Made by a program: the position numbers and the translations under genes. Under the pieces are notes generated by a model, which worked only from the letters and a program-made list of their open reading frames with translations, did not search any database and was not told the origin of the DNA. This document shows, piece by piece, positions 44,924 to 55,683 of a stretch of DNA of 64,000 bases. The stretch covers positions 44,111,606 through 44,175,605 of the forward strand of contig CAMTDV010000003.1 of the NCBI GenBank assembly GCA_947069175.1. Reading direction: 5' to 3'. Source of the stretch: Scalesia atractyloides (Eukaryota; Streptophyta; Magnoliopsida; Asterales; Asteraceae). Each line of letters opens with the position of its first letter. Position 1 is the stretch's first letter.

Positions 44924-46515
44924 CTAGGGTGACACCTTCAGTAGGACGCGGTCGCCTACTTGAAATTCGAGCGGTTTGCGTCGTTGATCAGCGTAGCTTT
45001 TCTGTCGGTCTCGTGCCGCCGCCATGCGATTTCTGATTTGTACAATCTTTTCAGTAGCCTCAAGTATCAACTCAGGGCCTGTGAGTTGACTGTCACCGAC
45101 TTCTGCCCAACAGACCGGTGATCTAGATTTACGACCGTATAATGCCTCAAACGGTGCTGCCGAAATACTCGTATGGTAACTGTTGTTATACGAGAATTCC
45201 ACTAAAGGCAGGTGGATCTCCCAACTATTCTCGAAGTCTACTACGCATGCCCTAAGCATGTCTTCCAAGGTCTGTATGGTCCTTTCGCTTTGACCATCAG
45301 TCTGAGGGTGATAAGTTGTGCTCATATCTAAGCGTGTACCCAACGCTTTCTGAAGTGACTGCCAAAAGTTGGACGTAAAACGAGCATCTCTGTCTGAGAT
45401 GATGGACGTTGGCACTCCGTGCCGAGAAACTACTTCCTTAATGTAGATGCGAGTCAACTTCTCCATCTTATCTGTTTCTTTAATAGCTAGGAAGTGTGCG
45501 GACTTAGTTAAACGATCCACAATTACCCAGATGGTATCGCAACCACCCAAAGTTCGCGGGAGTTTAGTGATGAAGTCCATCGAGATCTGGTCCCATTTCC
45601 ACACCGGGATCTCAGGTTGTTGGAGTAGCCCCGATGGCTTCTGATACTCCACCTTGACTTTTGCACAAGTCAAGCACTTACTCACGTAGGTGGCTATATC
45701 AGCTTTCATGTTGGGCCACCAATACGCAGCTTTAAGGTCTTGATACATCTTATCCGAACCAGGATGGACAGAGTATCGGGATTTGTGAGCTTCGTCCATG
45801 ACTAGCTTTCTGAGGTCTCCGTAGAGAGGTACCCATATACGATTCATGAAATACCGGGCTCCATTGGGTTTTACTTCCCAATCGCGTTCCATTTTTCCCA
45901 CCGATTCGGCCTTGATGTTTTCTTCCTTAACTGCTTCTAAGTGGGCGTCGCGTATCTGTTCGGGTAACCCCGAATGAATGGTGAACTGTAGTGCTCGTAC
46001 CCAACGAGGTTTCAAGTGCTCCTTCCTACTGAGGGCATCAGCTACCACGTTAGCTTTACCCGGGTGATACCGAATGGCACATTCATAATCGTTCAAGAGT
46101 TCAACCCAGCGACGCTGCCGCATGTTCAACTCCTTCTGATCAAAGATGTGTTGGAGGCTCTTGTGGTCTGTAAAGATTGTGCACTTCGTTCCATAGAGGT
46201 AGTGTCTCCAAATCTTAAGTGCAAACACTACTGCTTCCAATTCCAGGTCATGTGTTGTGTAGTTTTTCTCGTGAACCTTCAATTGTCGGGACGCATACGC
46301 GATGACCTTATCGCATTGCATGAGTACGCATCCCAATCCCTGAATGGAAGCATCACAATATACTACAAAATCATCTGTCCCTTCCGGCAAGGACAGAATG
46401 GGTGCACTGCAAAGTTTCTGTTTCAGCAATTGAAATGCCGCTTCCTGCTTGTCACCCCAAGCATACTTTATGCCTTTCTGGGTGAGGGTAGTAAGCGGTT
46501 GCGCGATCTTTGAAA
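44924..46515 (-). CDS. RNase H and integrase of element D, 501 aa open
   Basis: RNase H: FVVYCDAS, YTTHDLELEAVVFALKIWRH, FTDHKSLQHIF, HPGKANVVADALSR. Integrase: zinc finger with HKSRYSVHPGSDKM and CLTCAKVK (HHCC complete), then VDRLTKSAHFL, SDRDARFTS and DGQSERTIQTLED giving the DDE triad. All catalytic residues I can check are present. Separated from RT by a single TGA near 46517 and from the chromodomain by one TAG. The best preserved integrase in the window. Confidence 0.9.
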
Positions 46516-46516
46516 A

Positions 46517-47857
46517 TCACTCGATGAAACGTCTGTAGTAACCAGCCAAACCCAAAAATTGGCGGATCTCCGTCGGTGTCCTGGGTGCTTCCCAGTTTTT
46601 GATAGCTTCAATCTTGGCAGGGTCGACGTGGATACCCTTTTCATTTACGATATGCCCGAGAAACTGAACTTCCCGAATCCAGAAATCACACTTCGAAAGC
46701 TTGGCATATAGTTTCTCCTGTTGAAGTAATCCCAACAGTAATCGTAGATGTTCAGCATGTTCTTCTTCTCCTTTAGAGTAGATGAGTATGTCATCGATGA
46801 ACACAATGACAAACTTGTCAAGGTATGGTTTACACACACGGTTCATGAGGTCCATGAATACCGCGGGTGCGTTGGTGAGACCGAAGGGCATGACCAAGAA
46901 CTCATAATGGCCATACCGAGTACGAAATGCCGTCTTAGCGATATCCTCCTCCCTGACCTGTAGCTGGTGGTAACCGGACCGTAGGTCAATCTTGGAGTAG
47001 TAGCTTGACCCTTGAAGTTGATCGAAGAGATCGTCGATGCGAGGTAACGGGTATCGGTTCTTGACAGTAACCTTGTTGAGTTCCCTATAGTCGATGCACA
47101 TGCGGAAGGTCCCGTCCTTCTTCTTGACAAACAGGACTGGAGCTCCCCATGGCGAAGCGCTTGGTTGAATAAATCCTTTTTCTAACAGCTCCTGAAGTTG
47201 GGTAGACAGCTCCTGCAGCTCGGCTGGAGCTAGGCGGTATGGGGCTTTGGCGATAGGAGTTGCATGGTTCGCCAATTCAATTTCAAACTCCAATTGTCGA
47301 TGGGGTGGGAGACCAGGTAACTCCTCTGGGAATACATCAGAAAAATCATGGACGACGGGGATGTCTTCTATACGTTTCTCGTCCTTGGGCGGTTCGGTAA
47401 CCAGTGCGAGTAAAGCGAAAGAGTTCTTCCTCCGAAGATACTTCTGTGCTTGCATGTAAGAGATGATGTTTGTGACGGCGCCTGCCTTCTCGCCTTGCAC
47501 CGTCAAGATTTCGTCGTTAGAGAGCGGGATACGGATAGATTTTTCGAAACAGAGAACTTCAGCTCGGATGTCGGATAGCCAGTCCATTCCGACTACCACG
47601 TCAAAACTTCCCAGGGTAGTTGTCATCAGATCAATGGTAAAGTTGTGACCCGCGAGTTTGAGTTGACAGCCGGATACTATATGGGTCACGTCTACAGATT
47701 TACCATCGGCTAGTTCTATGATATAAGGGGTCTCTAAGGGTTTAGGCGTGAGATTTAGGTTCTTTCTAAAAGACTCAGATATAAAGCTCCTATCCGCACC
47801 CGTATCAAAAAGCACAGTAGCAAAATGTTCATTAAGGGGAAACTTACCGGTGACCAC
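46517..47857 (-). CDS. Protease and reverse transcriptase of element D, 446 aa open
   Basis: Starts MVTGKFPLNEHF. The protease active site VLFDTGADRSFIS is intact. RT motifs: MCIDYRELNKVTVKNRYPLP, KIDLRSGYHQLQ, MPFGLTNAPAVFMDLMN and VFIDDILIYSKG with the catalytic DD. It ends at a TGA inside the thumb region (RFIE*FSKIA), where the sequence continues in the same frame into RNase H. Confidence 0.9.
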   Translation of the reverse strand: MVTGKFPLNEHFATVLFDTGADRSFISESFRKNLNLTPKPLETPYIIELADGKSVDVTHIVSGCQLKLAGHNFTIDLMTTTLGSFDVVVGMDWLSDIRAEVLCFEKSIRIPLSNDEILTVQGEKAGAVTNIISYMQAQKYLRRKNSFALLALVTEPPKDEKRIEDIPVVHDFSDVFPEELPGLPPHRQLEFEIELANHATPIAKAPYRLAPAELQELSTQLQELLEKGFIQPSASPWGAPVLFVKKKDGTFRMCIDYRELNKVTVKNRYPLPRIDDLFDQLQGSSYYSKIDLRSGYHQLQVREEDIAKTAFRTRYGHYEFLVMPFGLTNAPAVFMDLMNRVCKPYLDKFVIVFIDDILIYSKGEEEHAEHLRLLLGLLQQEKLYAKLSKCDFWIREVQFLGHIVNEKGIHVDPAKIEAIKNWEAPRTPTEIRQFLGLAGYYRRFIE

Positions 47858-49129
47858 GTTCGAGTCGTTTCTGGCCTCTCCGCGGCCCAGCGTAAATGCG
47901 CGACCCTTGGCACCTCCTGTGCCACCATTTCCATTATTGTTGTTGTTATTGTTGTTGTTGTGGTTGTGGTTGTTTCCACCATTGTTGTTGTTGTTGTTAC
48001 GGAGCTGTGGGCAGTGCTACCACACTGATAGCATCCCCGATTAACACCCTGTTGCTGGCCCTGGTGTTGATTTTGGTTTTGTCGAGATATGATTTCCCCG
48101 CGACAATCCTTTGCCGCATGTCCCACCTTGCCACATCGTTGGCAGCGATTCCCGGCACAAGGGCCGTGATGATGAAGATTACAGCGATTGCACTGCGGCT
48201 TTCGACCTACATAGCCGCTTACGTTCTGGTTGTTGTTGGCGGGTTGATTTTGATGACCCCGGTGGCTGTTGTAATGATTGAACCGTTTCTGGTTCCCCTG
48301 TTGTGGCTGGGATGACGAAGACTGTCGAACAGACGAGTCTTCAAACTTTCTTTTATTATTAGGGGCAACTTCAGTTGTACCCCGAGTTGGCAACTTCTTT
48401 TGTTCCACCGCCTTATCGGTGAGTTTGTGTGCCAACCTGATTGCTTGATGCTCAGTTGCAGGGTTGCTAGCCATCACCATACCTTGAATCTCCGGGACCA
48501 GGCCCCCAAGGTAGAACTCGAGTCATTTCTCCACAGTGTTGGCCAGATCGGGACATAGAAATACCAAGTCGTGATGTTTTGCTATGTATGCTTCGATTTC
48601 AGATTCCACCATCTTGTGGTTCCATAATGTCTGCTCCAATTGTTGAACTCTGTCTCGCGGACAGTACTCTTCTTTGATTAGGGCCTTAAACTCGGCCAAG
48701 GCCATGGCATTTGCAGCAATAAGTCCACGCGTTTGGACTTGTGCTTCCACCAAGTTAGTGCCCCATCTTCCAGTGTTGAGGCTGCATACTTGACCTTGTT
48801 GGCCTACAGACAGTTGCACATTTCGAATACCGATTCAGATTTTTCGATCCAGCGCACCAATCCTATGGGTCCTTCTGCCCCCGTGAATTTACTTGGCTTT
48901 GCGTCGAGGAACATCTTGTAGGGGTTAAGACCCCCTCCTACTGACAGAGGACAGGTAGTCAGCGAGGAATTCTACTAGCCCAACTATTAGATTTTCCCAT
49001 GAAAATTTAATAATGGTTACCTGCCGGTTGGTTCTGAACACCCGCTAGAGCTGCGTTCACGTGCTCTTGAATCATTGCAGCTAATTCTTCGGGCGTCATG
49101 TTAAGATTTCCGCGTCGTCCAGTTGCCAT
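47858..49129 (-). pseudogene. Gag of element D with probable 80-nt intron
   Basis: Starts MATGRRGNLNMTPEELAAMI at 49129. After about 36 codons the frame hits a stop unless 48941-49020 is removed as an intron (GT..AG). The gag core follows: YKMFLDAKPSKFTGAEG, LTWWKHKS and KALIKEEYCPRDRVQQLEQT. Zinc knuckles are CNRCNLHHHGPCAGNRCQRC-type and CQRCGKVGHAAKDC. Two stops (NCL*ANKVKY, VEK*LEFYL) and a frame change at a GTT/AAC microsatellite (about 47935-48000) break it. Confidence 0.85.
48941..49020 (-). other. Probable spliceosomal intron in gag of element D
   Basis: On the minus strand: donor CAG|GTAACC, a branch-site-like CTGAC about 24 nt before the end, a pyrimidine-rich tract (CCTGTCCTCTGTCAG) and acceptor CAG. 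The length of 80 nt is close to the short end for plant introns. Left in, it brings a stop after about 40 codons; removed, it joins the N-terminus in frame to the gag core. Confidence 0.6.
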
Positions 49130-49389
49130 TTAGATCTTCGTAAGACAACATAAATATACACCGATAAGTCTATATATCCAATATAGTTATCCTATTCCGT
49201 ACTTAAATAATTCTCAAGTTATGTCAACTCAAATAAATTAAATAGTCAAAAGAAATACTTGATTAAATAGAGTTTCAACATCTTACAAAGTGCCAACCAA
49301 ATATATCAGTTTCCTATAAAGTTTCAAGTTTAAACACAAGTGGGAAAATAAATAGACTGAAGGAAAGTAAATAAAATAAGCGAGACGTG

Positions 49390-50082
49390 TCAGTCTTCTA
49401 CGTCTCCATCCCCCAAATCACTATCGTTACCGTCATCCTGCGTGGCATTTCCAGCTTCTACAGCTGGGTCCTCCTCCGGATCCTCCTCTGGATCCTCCTC
49501 AGGGTCCTCTTCTGGATCCTCTTCTGGATCCTCTTCCGGATCCTCCTCTGGATCCTCTTCCGGATCCTCCTCTACCGGCACTGGAGGGGCCGGTGCTGGT
49601 GCAGGTACTGGTGCAGGTGCTTGATTTTGTTCTAGCTCCTGAATTCTCCAACTAGACTCCAGGGCTCTGTCTTCGAGCCAGTCGGCCCTTATCTGCTCAG
49701 CACGCAGATCTCTGGCTAAAGTGTTACGAGCTATCTTACTCGTATGTTGCTCTTCCTCGAGCGAGCCAGTTTTACCTGTCAGTTGTCGGATCATCCATCC
49801 CTGTGCTAGGATGGTTTCATGCATTCTTTCTAATTGTTCTTGTTGTTTCCGTATCATATCTCTAAGTAGGTCATTTCCTACTTCTACAGAGTTAACCGGT
49901 TTGACCGGCACAGCGATGATTGGGCGTGATGACGACTCCTCCCCTAGAGCGAGCCTTTTCCTCGCAGCTGAGAGTGTCTCCATGCCATAAGATGGTAAGG
50001 GTTCCACCATAGGTGCCTTTCCTGGCGCCCTTGGTGGCGTAAGTTTGTCGGATGATGATGATGATGATGATGATGATGACAT
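49390..50082 (-). CDS. Extra leader ORF of element D, 230 aa, function unknown
   Basis: Fully open, between the 5' LTR and gag, in sense. N-terminal run of ten serines; then a low-complexity stretch (TPPRAPGKAPMVEP); then a likely coiled coil from about residue 65 to 150 (NDLLRDMIRKQQEQLERMHE ... ESSWRIQELEQ); a Pro/Ala linker; eight tandem DPEE repeats (12-bp unit); and an acidic tail ending GDGDVED. No known domain recognised. It might bind RNA, DNA or a protein partner; this is a guess. Its preserved frame in an otherwise slightly decayed element suggests it was under selection until recently. Confidence 0.8.
   Translation of the reverse strand: MSSSSSSSSSSDKLTPPRAPGKAPMVEPLPSYGMETLSAARKRLALGEESSSRPIIAVPVKPVNSVEVGNDLLRDMIRKQQEQLERMHETILAQGWMIRQLTGKTGSLEEEQHTSKIARNTLARDLRAEQIRADWLEDRALESSWRIQELEQNQAPAPVPAPAPAPPVPVEEDPEEDPEEDPEEDPEEDPEEDPEEDPEEDPEEDPAVEAGNATQDDGNDSDLGDGDVED
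49463..49574. repeat. 12-bp tandem repeat encoding DPEE
   Basis: About eight units of a 12-bp repeat (plus strand ctggatcctcct / ccggatcctctt) inside the leader ORF, all in frame. Confidence 0.9.
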
Positions 50083-50273
50083 TGCCTGTTAGGTTGTGTA
50101 GTTAGTTACGAGTTGCATTCATTTCTTACAATGCATTCATATTTTTCATAACACAGTTGTGGTACATCACATAACAAGATATAACAGTTCGGTGCCAAAC
50201 TACGTCTAGTGTCGTGTATTCAGCAATAGTTTAGGTCTACTTTTAATGCAAACCTGGTTCTCTATAGCTAGTG

Positions 50274-50285
50274 GCTCTGATACCA
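50274..50285 (-). other. Primer binding site of element D
   Basis: The minus strand reads TGGTATCAGAGC, three bases inside the LTR edge at 50289. Confidence 0.95.
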
Positions 50286-50288
50286 ATC

Positions 50289-53010
50289 TGTCACACCCTC
50301 AATTTCCACATGCGGAGTTTTACTGCGAGGCGTGTGAACAAACCAGAATCTGAGACACTAGTACGTCGAACGACTCTATATGATTTGATAATACGTTTTC
50401 CAAAAATCATTTGTTTAACCATTCATCGTAGATTTTATATTGTCTTAGTTGGTTACCAATGTTAAGCGGAAGCATTAGTTTTTAAAGTTGAGCGGAAGCA
50501 TAAAGTAAGGGAACGGGCGCCAACATAAACGCCAAAACTAAAGAAAAACCCAAAACAATGTTTGTAAATGAGACTCGATAAAAGATGTCTTGATCAATGC
50601 AAGTGGGTGCACCTAGAGCTCCTAGCGTCCTGAGAAACATGTAAAGAAACAAGTGTCAACATTAAAGATGAGTGAGTTCATAGGTTTTCATAAATTCGTT
50701 TGTTCGGTTATAAGTTTGTTTCCCCCGTTATCCCTAACCCGGGATAACGGTTTAGTTCCATTATTCCCAACCCGGAATAATACTGATAGTTCCATTATTC
50801 CTTACCCGGAATAATAATGATGTTGGTTCCATTATCCCTAACCCAGGATAATATTGTTGATTCCATTATCCCTAACCCAGGATAATAGTGTTGATTCGTA
50901 ATTAAGTTCAATGTTAATATATATAGGTAGCTAGCCTAAAGTTATGTCACGTAGTGTTCGCGATCGAAGCTGACTGTTGTGCCTCCGTGTTGCCAGGCCT
51001 ATCACTGACCATGGCGAAGTTAGGCCAAATTATTCACCCGTTGACCATACCCGGTCGGCTAGCGCGACTAGCTCGGATGGGGCTTGTCGGGCCCAGTAGT
51101 ACTACTTATAATTTCCCCGCTATTTAAACTCAATACTAACGATCCGAGAGATTGTCGAGGACTTGTGTGATATAGCTGCTTAGTGACCATAACGTACATT
51201 AACATTAACTTAGTTACGGAATAGTTAAGTGACGTTATGTTTCTCCCCCTGTTGTTTAAAACCGGATAAAATTAGGGGCCGTGAACTCACCTTTAGTTGC
51301 TCGGTTAGTGTAACACAGAAGTTGCAAATGATGGGACCGCTAATCGCGTCCTAACAAGTCAATTGATTTCAAGTCAGTGTGTGAACACACTAATACAAAT
51401 CCTACACATAATTAACACACAAAGCGGTACACACAATCAAAATTCCTAACTCTCAAACATGCATGCAAGTATCCTCATATGAACATAGTGATCAAAACAA
51501 TTTATCATGAACATAATCCAATCCATGCAACACTTTGGTGCACACATTCGCAAGTTATCAAGTTTCAGCTTACATACTCATAATTCGGCTGTTTTCGAGG
51601 ATTTTTATAAAATAGTTCCAACATTCCAAAAATTTCAATTATTTTACAGCAGGTGACAACTATACTGTAGAAATTTATATAAATTTTTCAAGTCCTAATA
51701 CTTTACCAATTATCCATAAATATTAATATACTAGGCTGCAGTCAGATTCGTCACTTTCTGACTGCAGTCCACGGAAGAATTTATTTAAAAATCACTGTTC
51801 GTCCAATTAACAAAATTCCAGTTGGAGTTGCCCGAAAATTTCCATATCTAGTTTCTGTACAAATTTCATGATTCGACTCCCTACAGATTATTAAATCCAA
51901 CTCGATAAACAACTAACAAATTTTCAGGATTTTCACAGCTTTAGTTACTGAACTTAATTGGCCACTTAAAAATATCAAACGACTTCAGAAAAATATGAAT
52001 CCAGCACCATTAGAATCGTTTTTCAAAACTCTACGTTTTAGACTTCAGAAAATCTATTTTTCGATAAATAATGACCCAGTTACAGCCAGTTGAAGTTGGC
52101 TGTAACCATCATTCAGCAACCTGATTCAGCACTTTATCATAAACTAGCTCGCTTAAACCGTCGATTCATTGAACATATGCGATCAAGAACAGATTTTTCC
52201 AATCATATATCATTATATATATCATACCCATGCAAACCCTAATCATAATCTATAGTTTTTATCAATCAAAACGCAGCCTAATGTTTCTAGATTCAAAAAA
52301 ACATCAAACTTGCAAACTTAGCCAAATCAATCCGAAAACAACACAACACCACATTCATACATATAAATCCGAATATGATCTTGCAAACAATGATAAATCC
52401 TAACCTTTAATAACAAGATTAATGAGCCGTGAGTGAGATGAGGAACCGATGATCAAAAAGAATCGCGACCGAGAAGGAGAAGGCAAGATGCTGTCGCGAC
52501 CGAGAGAAAGGAAAAGGAGAAGGCTGTTGCACGACCGAGAAGGGGTGTAGGAGGCTGCCGTCGGCTTCCTTAGATGCTAGGGTTTTGTATGTTTTTGTTT
52601 TGTGAAGCAAGATCATGCATGTGTGTGTATATATAGCGCAAAGAGATGGGTTGCGGTTTGTGTTGCACGCGGCCGAGGGGTTTGGGTGGGTTGGTTTGGG
52701 TTTAAAACTTGGTCCTCAAGTTTCGATTAACTACTTGAGTCGCAAGGAAAAGAGGCCGGCTCGTGTCGCGGTTCGGTTCGGTTCGTCTATATAGTTACTA
52801 TATATATTTCCTAACTAAAACAATCACGTAATCGAAACATCACATATTCACCAACATTTAATACACATAGCACATAATTCGTTTGACAAGTTCATGAGGT
52901 TATCGTAATTATTTCGAGCGTGCAAACTTAAGTCTCCGAATCAAATTAACGTAGGAACAAATAATCGTGAAGTAGTGCGTTTAAGATATCTGAAAAACCG
53001 GGATGTCACA
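50289..53010 (-). mobile_element. 5' LTR of element D, 2722 bp
   Basis: Same ends and modules as 41579-44270. TATATATA on the minus strand near 52628-52636, then the transcript start region. The palindrome array at 50727-50890 is better preserved than in the other LTR. Confidence 0.9.
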
Positions 53011-53015
53011 TTATC
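53011..53015. repeat. Right target site duplication of element D (TTATC)
   Basis: Identical to 41574-41578. Confidence 0.9.
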
Positions 53016-53880
53016 CTTTGTAGCTCCAGTTGTTGAACGTACAAAAGTAGCAAACGAAGAACTTTGTGTGTCATATGCTGCATTTTTTTTCAGAAATTGT
53101 AAGTTTCTTATCGTTTTAAATAGTTATATTGGTGATAAATATATTGCTATTGTTCATTAGTAAAAGTAAAATGTACCATTTCTAGAGCAACCTCCAGGAG
53201 TTATTAAGCTTGGTGATAATGGATTGGATTAAAGATTAGTAACAAATAAGTTGGATCTGTCAAATGCTGGATTTCATAGAAAGCATATGTTTTACTGAGA
53301 TAAGAAAAGGTTGTTGACGATTAAAAAAAATTAACAAAAGTACCATTTGTAGAGCAAGGACCCAAAGTTGTTAAAGTAGGTGATAAAGAATATCGTTGCG
53401 AAGATGTTGAAGGAGTTAAAGGAGTCTGATGTAATTTAAAGTTGGGTGGTAAGGGACTTAATTCATAAGCGGTACCATTTAAAATAATAGAATGACATGA
53501 AGAAAGAGGTGTGGATAAATAGGGCGGACTGTTTTTGATATATTGTATAGGTGTAACAATTTTTCCTTTATGAAGACGATTAGTGGCATGTATTGCTTCA
53601 GCTCCATTATTAACTACAATTGCTTGTTGCCGCAACAATCATTTATAATTGTTTCTAGGAGCACATTGACTGCTTTGTACTGGAACTTCTAAAAGACATG
53701 TAGAAAGAGGTGTGGATAAATAGGGTGGACTGTTTTCGATATTTGGTATAGGTGTAACAATTTTTCCTTTATGAGGACGATTACTGCTATGTATTGCTTC
53801 AGCTGCATTGTCAATTCCCACAGGTTGTTGTAACAACAATCATTTATAATTGTGTTTATGAGCACGTTCAGTGGTTTGTA
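53016..53880 (-). pseudogene. Helitron Rep N-terminal linker with tandem duplications
   Basis: On the minus strand two related open stretches lie at 53321-53638 and 53639-53839. Both contain HKGKIVTPI and NSPPYLSTPLS, so a unit of about 200 bp has been tandemly duplicated. A second weaker repeat pair (gtaccatttctagagcaa / gtaccatttgtagagcaa) lies at 53173 and 53341. Such Ser/Pro-rich linkers occur before the zinc finger of plant Helitron proteins. The sequence is contiguous with 41578 once element D and one TTATC are set aside. Confidence 0.6.
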
Positions 53881-55683
53881 TTGGATGACTAACAGATACT
53901 GCATAAAGAAACTGATTAAGATATATTACAAATTAGAATAACTTCTTTATACAACCTGAACTGTTTACTAATCGTTGGTAACATCTATTAGAGGTGTTCT
54001 TCTTAACCGACATGAATTTACTGCATTAGCATTAGCCTGCCCTTCTGATTGTTGAAACAAACTTCTAGATTTACATTATGGAGAAGGTTTGGCTATGCTT
54101 TGATTACACTGCTTTCTAGTATCACTCTTCATTTCCGAATGGATATGATGAGGATACAACTTCTGAATCAATAATTTAAATACTTTAAACTAAAACATAT
54201 AAGTAGTCTTTAAATAATTAGAGATTAACTACTTTATTGCCTAAATTTGGTGGCCGCTCTATGCTATTAAGTGGCATAATTATCTTTTATTAAAAAAGAC
54301 ACACATTAAGCTCTTAGAAAACCGAAACAATGATGGTCGGCTTATTTGTGTTAACTTGACAAAAGGTTAAGTAAAAGTGAGAGTTAAAGTTTAATAATTT
54401 TGTCTAAATTAGTTAGATTAACAATTACCAATGTTACTTTTGTGATATAATGATTGTTTGTTAAAGTATAAGAGGTTAATAAGTGTTCTTAAAGACACAT
54501 TAATTAATTAGTTACATTAATTGAAGTTGGCCTGACTTTTCAAAAAATAAAAATAAATTAAAGATATTAATTGGTGCCGCCCATAATAAACATTGGATTC
54601 AAGTTTAATGATTGTCTTGATTATGTAAATTATCACAACTTTTGTATTATACTTGGATGCCTTGATTGAATGGTGTGTTAATTAAAACTTGGAGTTAAAG
54701 TCTAATAATTATGTCTGTATTGATAAGATTACCAATTACCAATGTTAACTTGTATCAATAATTAAATGCCTAGATTGAATGTCTTTTAAGTTACTTAAAG
54801 TTTACTCAAAAGTGAGAAAACGAAAAGGCATTTAAAACATAAACAAAAATAGGAGGATCTTGAGATAACCATCAACAACTTTATTTTTTAAGGATAGCTA
54901 ATGTAACCTAAATGTGTTTTAGGTTACTTTAAGTTTAAAAAAAAATGGATTTTCAGCATTGAAAAGTAACATATATATTGATATTTTTGATTTTGTAATA
55001 ACATCAACATTTAAGCATAAGAAACAGAAAAACATTCGAAAACATTCATCAATAAAGATAAACAAAAATTAGGTTCAAAAATTGCAAGTGAATAAACACA
55101 TATGCAACCAAAATACATATTCTTAATTGTTAAAAGATTAATAGCAATAAAATAGAAAAAACAATACCGGAGAAAAAATCACATTCACTACTCGGTTTTG
55201 ATATTCAGGAGCCTTTGTTTTGTAGAAGAAGATTATCCATTTTCATCCTTGTAACCATCAAATGAACGTTACGCAGCATGAGGACTTATGGCATCATCGT
55301 TGCCTGCATCAATTTGGACTTCCGAATCTTCGGTAAACGAAAAGGCCTCCTAGACACAGATATAAAATATCCTAACTTATAATAGTGACAACAAAAGAAA
55401 TGTTTATGAAAAGGATATTTTGAAATTAATAAAGAGTTTATAAGTTATTACCTTGAAATACGTACATGCTACAGATTCATGTTCAGAATTCACATCGTCG
55501 ACATCCTTTATTTGAATAGCTTAAGATAAAACTTAGCTTTATGTATCTTAAAAAGTATCTTCTAAATGTTTGTATACTTATACTTATTGTATAATTAACA
55601 TAAAAAAATAAAATTAGGGATAACCTACTCGGGAGCATCATCTTCCAACATGAGTTTTATTATTTCATTGTTATCATACAATT
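53881..55683. other. AT-rich Helitron interior; no gene recognised
   Basis: About 1.8 kb of AT-rich sequence without a clear ORF. It probably includes introns or spacer between the RPA-like gene and the Rep gene. A short tail near 55190-55350 may be a last exon, but I cannot support it by motif. Confidence 0.4.

Larger units (their letters stand above)
41579..53010 (-). mobile_element. Element D: nearly intact Ty3/gypsy chromovirus
   Basis: Minus-strand element of 11.4 kb flanked by TTATC on both sides. Order on the minus strand: 5' LTR (50289-53010), primer site, extra leader ORF, gag with a probable intron, protease, RT, RNase H, integrase, chromodomain-like end, polypurine tract, 3' LTR (41579-44270). 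It is inserted into the Helitron. Only a handful of stop codons break gag-pol. Confidence 0.95.

Noticed and set aside
47896..48315. 139-codon plus-strand ORF
   Set aside because: Exact antisense shadow of the D gag zinc-knuckle and microsatellite region.
49442..49624. Gly/Ser repeat protein on the plus strand
   Set aside because: Antisense of the DPEE repeat in the D leader ORF.
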